Shown piece by piece: positions 1 through 5,661 of a stretch of DNA of 5,665 bases. Position numbers and translations under genes: made by a program. The DNA comes from Aliarcobacter butzleri (GTDB lineage: Bacteria > Campylobacterota > Campylobacteria > Campylobacterales > Arcobacteraceae), in assembly GCA_012522985.1 (NCBI GenBank), contig JAAYJJ010000125.1:1-5665 (forward strand), in the 5' to 3' direction. The notes under the pieces were generated by a model. That model was not told where the DNA came from. It did not search any database and saw only the letters and a program-made list of their open reading frames with translations. Positions within the stretch are counted from its first letter, which is position 1, and each line of letters starts with the position of its first letter.

Positions 1-225
1 GTTTATTCTACAGCTGAGTGGACTAAGTTTTCTCCAACAGTATTAAATGCTCTAAATCAAGATAAAATAAAATATGATGATTTAAGTGCATTAAAAGAGA
101 TAAGTAGTAAATATAGTGCTAAAATACCATCTATTGTAAATGAGATTTTTACAAAACCAATACTACATAAAGATATCATAGAAAAAGAGGATATCCAAAA
201 GGCTATAACAGAGTTTATATCATAA
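1..225 (+). CDS. thrC: Probable threonine synthase, C-terminal end only (5' end outside window)
   Basis: Frame 1 is open from the window edge to TAA at 223-225, giving 74 residues of a protein C-terminus. It begins VYSTAEWTKFSPTVLNAL and ends AITEFIS. I read it as the last part of a PLP-dependent threonine synthase, which converts O-phosphohomoserine to threonine in the cytoplasm. The reason is that the opening segment resembles the late 'TAHPAKF' stretch of bacterial ThrC, here in the form STAEWTKFSP. The rest, with a Pro-Ser start to a helix and a final amphipathic helix, fits the ThrC tail. The PLP-binding part lies outside the window, so nothing catalytic can be checked. The assignment comes from recalled similarity, not a search. 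The gene ends in its own stem-loop and is probably a separate transcription unit from the operon that follows. Confidence 0.55.
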   Translation, partial: VYSTAEWTKFSPTVLNALNQDKIKYDDLSALKEISSKYSAKIPSIVNEIFTKPILHKDIIEKEDIQKAITEFIS

Positions 226-250
226 CAAAAGAGAGTTCTCTCTTTTGTTA
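223..250 (+). terminator. Stem-loop terminator overlapping the stop codon
   Basis: TAACAAAAGAGA (223-234) is the exact reverse complement of TCTCTTTTGTTA (239-250), with a 4-nt loop GTTC. The stem can extend by one G-C pair, leaving a 2-nt loop. The stop codon TAA forms the base of the stem. The 3' arm contains TTTT, but no long U tract follows, so it is a less than classical intrinsic terminator. The near-symmetry means it could act in both directions. Its place directly after a gene end and before a promoter supports the call. Confidence 0.75.
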
Positions 251-302
251 ATATCTAATAATTCTTGCTTGATAAATTATATTTCCTAAAAAATGAAATT
301 TA

Positions 303-311
303 TGTTATAAT
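303..311 (+). promoter_or_regulatory. Extended -10 promoter element (TGTTATAAT) for the cyclic-nucleotide operon
   Basis: TGTTATAAT at 303-311 is a perfect TATAAT hexamer preceded by TGn, an extended -10. No good -35 hexamer sits at the usual distance; TTTCCT at 282-287 is the nearest candidate and is weak. Housekeeping promoters in Campylobacterota often lack a conserved -35 box and have T-rich upstream DNA, which fits here. Transcription would start near 318, about 43 bases before the chosen start codon at 361. Confidence 0.55.
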
Positions 312-322
312 GACAATATAGG

Positions 323-328
323 TATAAT
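323..328 (+). promoter_or_regulatory. Second possible -10 box (TATAAT)
   Basis: A second perfect TATAAT lies 17 bases downstream of the first, without a preceding TG. A start near 335 would leave a leader of about 26 nt before ATG 361. It would also leave too little room for translation from the alternative ATG at 346. In such AT-rich DNA a chance match is quite possible. Confidence 0.35.
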
Positions 329-350
329 CTTATTTATATATACTAATGTT

Positions 351-363
351 AGGATTGATTATG
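351..363 (+). promoter_or_regulatory. Ribosome binding site that fixes the start at ATG 361
   Basis: AGGA at 351-354 lies 6 nt before ATG 361, an ideal Shine-Dalgarno spacing. The longer alternative, ATG 346, has only TTATTTATATATACTA upstream with no purine-rich site. Starting at 361 gives the N-terminus MYFVKVLGSGG, which enters directly into the first strand and GSGG loop of a metallo-beta-lactamase fold, as expected for this family. Confidence 0.75.
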
Positions 364-2688
364 TATTTTGTTAAAGTATTGGGAAGTGGTGGCACAAAGA
401 CTCAAGAAAGAGGTACAACTTCGTTTTTGGTATCACGAAATATCACTATAGATGGTGGCAATATTATTGCTAGTTTGGGTGAAGATGCTCTAAAAATAGA
501 TCATATATTTCTAACTCATACACATCTAGATCATATAGCTGATATCCCTTATTTACTTGATAGTTTTTTTGAAAAAAGAGAAAAACCACTTACTATATAT
601 GCCTCAAAACAAAGCATAGAAAATCTAAAACAATATCTGTTTAATAACGGTATTTGGCCTGATTTTACACAAATAAATCTTTTAAATTCTTCCCAAAAAG
701 TTTTGGAATATAAAGAGATAAATCTATATGAAACTATCAATATTGATGAGTATTATATAGAAGCTATCCCAGCACTTCATATAGATGGAGCATGTGGGTT
801 TATTATCTACAAAGAAGATCGTGATGCATATCTAATAAGTGGTGATACAAGTTATAATGAAGAGTTAATCAATATCTTAAATCAAAATAAAAAGATTAAA
901 AATCTATTTATAGAGTGTTCTTTCCCAAATAGGCTTGATAATATAGCACAAATCAGTCATCATTTAACACCAAATAGTTTATATCAGATCTTAAAAAAGC
1001 TAAACAATGATGCTTTAAATGTTTTTATATACCATATAAAGCAAAGCTATTTCAAAGAGCTTCAAGAGGAGTTACAAAGCTTAGATCTAAAGATTAAACC
1101 AAAGATTTTAAATGATGGGGATCTTGTTTGTTTTGAAAATAGCAAAATTATACCAGATATACCTGCTTCTAAAATATTAGAAAGGGTAATGGATATAAAC
1201 TTACAGCTATCAAGTACGCTAGATAAAGATAGACTATATGAGATGATTTTAACACTTATTAGAGATCTTACCAAAAGTGATGCGGGTACGTTGTATATAC
1301 TATCAGAAGATAAAAAACATCTAAACTTTACAGTTGTTCAAAATGATACACTTAAAACCTATCTAGGCGGTAAAGAGGAGAAAATCTCTTGGCAACCTTT
1401 GCCACTTTATCTAGAAGATGGAAGTGAAAACAAATCTATGGTAGCTGCTGTATCTGCTTTGGAAAATAGAGTTATCAATATAGAAGATGCTTATTATAGT
1501 AAAGAGTATAACTTTGAAGGAACTAAAAAGTTTGATCAAAGTACAGGCTATCGTTCAAAATCAATGCTAGTATCACCTTTAATCAACCATGAAAATGATG
1601 TAATAGGTGTAATTCAACTAATCAATAAAAATATGAACCAAAAGGATAATTATTTTACTAAAGATGATGAAAAAATAATAACATCTTTATCATATCAAGC
1701 TGCTATGGCTTTGACAAATACTCAGCTTATTTTAGGGCTAGAGGGCTTTTTGGAAGCCTTTGTTACTACTATTGCGGGGGCTATTGATGCAAAATCAAGC
1801 CATACTTCAACTCATATTACTAAAATGGCGATTCTAGCACCCTTAATAGCACAAGCTATAGATAAAGATCAAGGTATCTATAAAGAGATAGAGTATAGTG
1901 AAAATGACTTTAAAGAGATAGAATTAGCTGCAAAACTTCATGATGTGGGTAAGATTTCAATGCCAGAGTTTATAGTAGATAAGGCTACAAAACTAGAAAA
2001 AATCTTCGATAGAATAGAGCTTATACGACTAAGAGTTGAGATAATCAAAAGAGATTTAGAAGTAGAGTTTTTAAAAGGAGATATAAGCCAAGAGGAGTTT
2101 GAAAAGCAAATAGAACTTATTGAAGATGAGCTAGAGTTTATAGAGCGTTCAAACAAAGGTGGAGAGTTTTTAAGAGATGAAGATGCAAAAAGAATAGAAA
2201 ATCTACTCTTATATCAATATAAAGAAAAAGATAGCACAAAATCATTGATTACTTGTGATGAACTTCGTAATCTTTTGATAAAAAGAGGAACTTTAACAGA
2301 TGAAGAAAAGGCTATTATGAATAACCACGCAACTTTATCTTATGAGATGTTATCAAACCTACCATTTCCAAAAAAATACTCAAATGTTATGCATATAGCA
2401 GTAAATCATCACGAAAAACTAAATGGCAAGGGTTATCCTCGAGGGCTAGAAGCAAAAGATTTAGTTTTAGAAGATAGGATTTTGATTTTAGCAGATATTT
2501 TTGAGGCACTTACATCAAATGATAGACCTTACAAAGGAGTTAAAAAGCTTTCAGAAGTCTTTAGAATTTTGGATTTTATGGCAAAAGATGGAGAGATAGA
2601 TAAAGACTTGCTAGAGTTTTTTAAACAAAGTGATGCTTTAAAAGAGTATGCACAAACCCAACTTCTAAAAGAGCAACTTGATGTTTAA
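361..2688 (+). CDS. Class II cyclic-nucleotide phosphodiesterase (MBL fold) - GAF - HD-GYP fusion protein
   Basis: The protein has 775 residues from ATG 361 (an upstream ATG at 346 would add five). It is a soluble, cytoplasmic, three-domain signalling enzyme. Residues 1-265 form a metallo-beta-lactamase fold with the ligand set HTHLDH (53-58), H140, D162 in SGDTS, H201 in SHHLTP and H225. HxHLDH with ECSFPNR and HLTP is typical of class II cAMP phosphodiesterases, which hydrolyse 3',5'-cyclic nucleotides. Residues about 275-455 are a GAF domain with a complete NKFDE motif (N422, K423, F432, D436, E437), marking it as a likely cAMP or cGMP sensor. Residues about 462-760 are an HD-GYP domain: H485, H527-D528, K531, H656, HHEKLNGKGYP (683-693) and D712. 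About 100 charged helical residues (542-643) are inserted after the HD motif, as in a known HD-GYP subfamily. The usual Asp of HHExxDGxGYP is Asn (N688). HD-GYP enzymes cleave c-di-GMP or cGAMP. Its stop overlaps the downstream cyclase start, so the two are probably co-translated. Confidence 0.85.
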   Translation: MYFVKVLGSGGTKTQERGTTSFLVSRNITIDGGNIIASLGEDALKIDHIFLTHTHLDHIADIPYLLDSFFEKREKPLTIYASKQSIENLKQYLFNNGIWPDFTQINLLNSSQKVLEYKEINLYETINIDEYYIEAIPALHIDGACGFIIYKEDRDAYLISGDTSYNEELINILNQNKKIKNLFIECSFPNRLDNIAQISHHLTPNSLYQILKKLNNDALNVFIYHIKQSYFKELQEELQSLDLKIKPKILNDGDLVCFENSKIIPDIPASKILERVMDINLQLSSTLDKDRLYEMILTLIRDLTKSDAGTLYILSEDKKHLNFTVVQNDTLKTYLGGKEEKISWQPLPLYLEDGSENKSMVAAVSALENRVINIEDAYYSKEYNFEGTKKFDQSTGYRSKSMLVSPLINHENDVIGVIQLINKNMNQKDNYFTKDDEKIITSLSYQAAMALTNTQLILGLEGFLEAFVTTIAGAIDAKSSHTSTHITKMAILAPLIAQAIDKDQGIYKEIEYSENDFKEIELAAKLHDVGKISMPEFIVDKATKLEKIFDRIELIRLRVEIIKRDLEVEFLKGDISQEEFEKQIELIEDELEFIERSNKGGEFLRDEDAKRIENLLLYQYKEKDSTKSLITCDELRNLLIKRGTLTDEEKAIMNNHATLSYEMLSNLPFPKKYSNVMHIAVNHHEKLNGKGYPRGLEAKDLVLEDRILILADIFEALTSNDRPYKGVKKLSEVFRILDFMAKDGEIDKDLLEFFKQSDALKEYAQTQLLKEQLDV
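2667..2688 (+). promoter_or_regulatory. Translational coupling site between phosphodiesterase and cyclase
   Basis: ATG 2681 of the cyclase lies 8 nt inside the end of the upstream gene (TAA at 2686-2688). AAAAGAG at 2667-2673 is a modest Shine-Dalgarno site 7 nt before the ATG. A TTG directly upstream (2678) is in frame but less likely to be the start. The overlap implies that terminating ribosomes can reinitiate, keeping the two opposing enzymes in a fixed ratio. Confidence 0.7.
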
Positions 2689-4840
2689 AAGATTTATTAA
2701 GAAGTTTTTAAAATATTTTATTTTAGCCTCAATAATTTCTATATCACTCTCTTTTGTATATATATTTTTCCCAAAACTAATAGATTCTATAGATAGTCAA
2801 ATAAGAGATTCATTTTTTATATTAAGAGGTGAGATTAAAAAACAAAGTGATGTAATCATAGTAGATATAGATGAAAAATCTATCAAATCCCTAGGGCAAT
2901 GGCCTTGGAGTAGGGATAAAATAGCTGATATTATAAACAATTTAAATAACAATGATGTAGCTATTATAGGTATGGATATGGTTTTTGCAGAAGAGGATAG
3001 AACATCTCCAAGTAAAATACTAAAAGAGTATAATCTATCTCAAAATGTACCAGATTATGATGAGATTTTTGCTAGTACTATAGAAAACTCCCCGCTTATT
3101 TTGGGCTATTCATTTGAGCTATCATCAAAAGATTTTATAGAAAAAGATGCCCCTTCTATACCAGCTATTTTTATAGAAAGTGGTAAAAGTGATGAAAACT
3201 CCTATCTTCCACAAGCATATGGAACTACATTAAATATCCCTTTATATCAAAAAAGTGCATATTCTAGTGGTTTTTTCAACATAGTCCCAGATGAGTCAGG
3301 GATTATTAGAAGCGTTCCTTTGCTTATAGATTATGATGATATTTTATATCCATCACTATCTTTAGAGATGGTAAGGATACTAAATGATAGCAAAAAAGTA
3401 GTGGTTAATTATGATGAAAATGGTGTTAGCAATATTGTTTTAGATGATATCATAATACCAACTGATATGTATGCTAGGATGTTTATCAACTATAGAGGAG
3501 CTCAAAATAGCTTTAAGTATTATAGTGCAGTTGATATATATAATAATCTTATACCATATGAAGAGCTAGAAGATAAAATAGTACTTTTTGGTACTAGTGC
3601 TGTTGGGCTTTTTGATCTAAGAGCTACACCATATGACAATATTTTCCCAGGGGTAGAAGTACATGCAAATATTATAGATAATATTTTTGAAGGAGATTTT
3701 ATACAAAAGCCCTCATGGGCTGATGGAGCCAATCTACTTTTGATAATCTTGCTTACCTTTATGGTGGTATTTTTTACAACCTTTGTAAGCTTTTTATTAA
3801 AGCCTTTGGTTTTTATTGTTTATATCTTTGCTTATTTGCTCATAAACTATAAATTACTCTTTGATTATGGTATGATTTTAAATATAATCTTTCCACTATT
3901 TGCTATTGTGATAGCTTCTATTACTACTATGGCTATGGATTATTTTTATAATATCCAACAAGAAAGAGCTATTAAGAAAAAGTTTGCATCTAAAGTATCC
4001 AAAACAGTTATGGATGATATTTTAAAAAACATAGATAGTGATAAGTTTTCTGTTCATAGCAAGGAAGTAACTATATTTTTTAGTGATATTAGAGGATTTA
4101 CCTCTTTGAGTGAAAAGCTAAAACCAAAAGAGTTAATAGGGTTTCTAAACCGTTATATGGAGCCTATGAGTGAAATAGTAATAAAATATGATGGTACAAT
4201 AGACAAATACATAGGTGATGCTATTATGGCTTATTGGAATGCACCACTTGATACTCCAAATCACGCAGATTTGGCCCTAAAGGCTAGTTTAGAGCAGTTT
4301 GAAGCCCTAAAAGAGCTAAATAAAGAGCTAAGTAGTGAGAATCTTCCTACTATTGATATAGGTATTGGACTAAACTCTGGTGATGTTATAGTTGGAGAAA
4401 TGGGTAGTAAAATAAGAAGTGATTATACTGTTATAGGTGATACTATCAACCTAGGCTCTAGAGTAGAGTCTCTTTGTAAGTTTTATGGAACAAAACTAAA
4501 TATAACAAACTTTACAAAAGAAAAGCTAAAAGATGAGTATGTTTTTAGGTTTTTAGATCTTGTAAGAGTAAAGGGCAAAAAACTCCCTGTTGAGATCTGG
4601 CAAGTGCTAGGATATCAAGTATCACAAGAGTATATTGATGAACTAAAACTATATGAAAAAGCTTTAAATCTATATAGAAATATGAATTTTAAAGAGGCTT
4701 TGGAGATATTTAATACCCTAGAAGCTAGTCCAGATAAAATAGCTGGAAATATCTATAAAATATATCAAGAAAGATGTGAAATCTATATAGAACATCCTCC
4801 ACAAGATTTTGATGGAGTTTTTGAGCATATAAGTAAGTAG
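2681..4840 (+). CDS. CHASE2-domain class III (IIIb-type) adenylate cyclase, membrane-bound
   Basis: The protein has 719 residues from ATG 2681. A first membrane helix spans residues 10-30. A large periplasmic CHASE2 sensor follows (about 34-345), with typical VIIVDIDEKSI, GQWPWSRD and GVEVHANIID stretches. Three more membrane helices (about 350-371, 373-391, 397-419) lead to a cytoplasmic class III cyclase domain (462-645). All six catalytic residues are visible: metal-binding D469 (FFSDIRGFT) and D513 (KYIGDAIMAYW), substrate-specifying K509 and T583 (DYTVIGD), and transition-state N590 and R594 (NLGSR). The Lys/Thr pair predicts ATP as substrate (cAMP product) and places it in class IIIb. 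The catalytic domain is complete and would work as a homodimer. The tail (650-719) is TPR-like (YEKALNLYRNMNFKEALEIF) and ends PPQDFDGVFEHISK, a common ending in CHASE2 cyclases. The CHASE2 ligand is unknown. It shares an operon with the phosphodiesterase that likely degrades its product. Confidence 0.9.
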   Translation: MFKRFIKKFLKYFILASIISISLSFVYIFFPKLIDSIDSQIRDSFFILRGEIKKQSDVIIVDIDEKSIKSLGQWPWSRDKIADIINNLNNNDVAIIGMDMVFAEEDRTSPSKILKEYNLSQNVPDYDEIFASTIENSPLILGYSFELSSKDFIEKDAPSIPAIFIESGKSDENSYLPQAYGTTLNIPLYQKSAYSSGFFNIVPDESGIIRSVPLLIDYDDILYPSLSLEMVRILNDSKKVVVNYDENGVSNIVLDDIIIPTDMYARMFINYRGAQNSFKYYSAVDIYNNLIPYEELEDKIVLFGTSAVGLFDLRATPYDNIFPGVEVHANIIDNIFEGDFIQKPSWADGANLLLIILLTFMVVFFTTFVSFLLKPLVFIVYIFAYLLINYKLLFDYGMILNIIFPLFAIVIASITTMAMDYFYNIQQERAIKKKFASKVSKTVMDDILKNIDSDKFSVHSKEVTIFFSDIRGFTSLSEKLKPKELIGFLNRYMEPMSEIVIKYDGTIDKYIGDAIMAYWNAPLDTPNHADLALKASLEQFEALKELNKELSSENLPTIDIGIGLNSGDVIVGEMGSKIRSDYTVIGDTINLGSRVESLCKFYGTKLNITNFTKEKLKDEYVFRFLDLVRVKGKKLPVEIWQVLGYQVSQEYIDELKLYEKALNLYRNMNFKEALEIFNTLEASPDKIAGNIYKIYQERCEIYIEHPPQDFDGVFEHISK

Positions 4841-4910
4841 TGAGTGGTGAGTGGTGAGTGGTGAGTGGTGAGTGGTGATTGGTGAGTGGTGAGTGGTGAG
4901 TGGTGAGTGC
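4841..4910 (+). repeat. Tandem array of ten 7-bp units (TGAGTGG)
   Basis: Ten contiguous heptamers start on the base after the cyclase stop codon. Units 1-5 and 7-9 are exact TGAGTGG, unit 6 (4876-4882) is TGATTGG and unit 10 (4904-4910) is TGAGTGC. The seven bases ending at the stop codon, TAAGTAG (4834-4840), match the unit at five of seven positions, so the array may start inside the gene's last codons. The + strand of the array contains no C apart from its last base, an extreme skew. Since 7 is not a multiple of 3, TGA stops fall in all three + frames, while the - strand is open in all three frames and yields false ORFs. Copy number is likely to vary between strains by slippage. Confidence 0.95.
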
Positions 4911-4924
4911 CACACCACTTGGAA

Positions 4925-4942
4925 GTGAGACTTCAGTCTCAC
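4925..4942. repeat. Palindrome 1 of a GTGA...TCAC hairpin family
   Basis: GTGAGACTTCAGTCTCAC is an 8-bp perfect inverted repeat with a 2-nt centre (TC), or 7 bp with a 4-nt loop. It shares the GTGA and TCAC ends with two more palindromes downstream but has a different core. Confidence 0.9.
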
Positions 4943-4945
4943 CAA

Positions 4946-4963
4946 GTGAGGTTAAAACCTCAC
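4946..4963. repeat. Palindrome 2 of a GTGA...TCAC hairpin family
   Basis: GTGAGGTTAAAACCTCAC is an 8-bp perfect inverted repeat with centre AA, directly followed by CTCC. It differs from palindrome 3 at one base in each arm, and the two changes are complementary to each other (G-C here, C-G there). Confidence 0.9.
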
Positions 4964-4988
4964 CTCCTAGTGGTATGCACCCCACACG

Positions 4989-5006
4989 GTGACGTTAAAA
5001 CGTCAC
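4989..5006. repeat. Palindrome 3 of a GTGA...TCAC hairpin family
   Basis: GTGACGTTAAAACGTCAC is an 8-bp perfect inverted repeat with centre AA, followed by TTCC. TCACTTCC at 5003-5010 is the exact reverse complement of GGAAGTGA at 4921-4928, so the whole palindrome block 4921-5010 has inverted ends. It may help to end transcription from both sides, but no U tract follows it in either direction. Confidence 0.9.
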
Positions 5007-5009
5007 TTC

Positions 5010-5661
5010 CTAAAATGTATAATAAACATTTGTTTTAACAACATATTTATCATATTTATATACATTTTGATTTGAGTCGTTGTTTATATATTTAAAATTT
5101 GCTCCAAGAGATAGGTTTTTGTTGATAGAGTGAATAAGTCCTAAATCAAATATAAATTTATCATTACTTTTTTTGTTTTGGTACAAAATAGCCTCTTCTT
5201 TTTGATATTTGTCACTATATATTTCCAAGCCTGTTGAAAGTAGTGTTTGGTTTGTAAGAGGATATAGGTTATCATATCTTAAGCTTACAAATTCATAATC
5301 CACATTATGATGGCTTCCTTTATCCTTGTCATCTTTACCTAAGCTTAGAGTAAATGTATTTAAACCCATATGTTTAGTCATCAAAGACAAGGCATTTGAA
5401 AACTCAAAATAAAAAGAGTCTCTAAAGTTATATTCACTTTGTTTAAAATCTTTTTTAATAAGTTTTACTTTACCTTTATAGAGTAAATCTTTTGAGATTT
5501 GATGATCAATAGATGGAGTAAGGATATAGTTATATAGATGAGCCACTTGCAAATTCAAATCCAACCAAGTAACTAGTTTTTTTATTGTAGCTATTTTCGA
5601 CTTTTAAAAAATCATTTTCTTCATGTGTCAAATAGTTTTTTAACTTTTCATTTAAATTCAT
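5010..5661 (-). pseudogene. C-terminal part of an outer-membrane beta-barrel protein, apparently frameshifted
   Basis: The main open stretch runs on the - strand from about 5603 down to TAG at 5012-5010. It encodes alternating strand-like segments with aromatic residues (FVSLRYDNLYPLTN, LSTGLEIYSDKY, FDLGLIHSINKNLSLGANFKY) and ends KTNVYYTF, the terminal Phe signature of outer-membrane barrels. A TTG at 5564 is the only start candidate and there is no signal peptide. A second - strand frame, 5661-5530, encodes 43 residues ending SYLVGFEFASGSSI and stops at TAA 5532-5530. It looks like the preceding barrel strand, and joining it to YNYILTPSIDHQ near 5530 gives a smooth barrel sequence. Removing one base or adding two at the TATATAA tract restores the frame. 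Nothing upstream resembles a signal peptide, so the real N-terminus is beyond the window or lost. It resembles barrel domains found after TPR regions (Slam-like), but this family call is tentative. Confidence 0.6.

Larger units (their letters stand above)
4907..4980. repeat. Long imperfect inverted repeat enclosing two smaller palindromes
   Basis: The left arm at 4907-4929 and the right arm at 4959-4980 are reverse complements at 18 of about 22 positions with one gap: GTGC/GCAC outermost, then ACCACT/AGTGGT, then GGA/TCC and GTGAG/CTCAC. They enclose the cores of the two palindromes at 4925-4942 and 4946-4963. The long hairpin and the two short hairpins share bases, so they are alternative folds. 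A further partial stem, CACTTGG (4916-4922) with CCAAGTG (4942-4948), extends the first short hairpin. Confidence 0.8.

Noticed and set aside
269..274. TTGATA as the -35 box of the operon promoter
   Set aside because: It is a good match to TTGACA but lies 31 bases before the first TATAAT, far outside the usual 16-18 spacing.
549..740. Short - strand ORFs inside the phosphodiesterase gene (also 1062-1274 and 1938-2156) and inside the cyclase gene (3520-3732)
   Set aside because: They are antisense shadows of conserved coding domains with low-complexity Ser/Ile content and no start signals.
4841..4910. Heptamer array as a CRISPR array
   Set aside because: Repeats are 7 bp and contiguous, with no spacers, and no cas genes are present.
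4718..4985. Two overlapping - strand ORFs (75 and 86 aa) rich in LTTHHSP repeats
   Set aside because: They arise because the reversed heptamer CCACTCA has no stop codon in any frame. They overlap the 3' end of the cyclase, have no ribosome binding site, and read the palindromes as protein.
4925..5006. GTGA...TCAC palindromes as CRP/cAMP-receptor operators
   Set aside because: The CRP consensus has GTGA and TCAC separated by 6 bases; here they are 10 apart, and the sites lie between convergent gene ends with no promoter nearby.
5012..5068. 9-bp inverted repeat AAAATGTAT / ATACATTTT
   Set aside because: It lies inside the barrel coding region in AT-rich DNA with a 39-nt loop; a chance match is likely.
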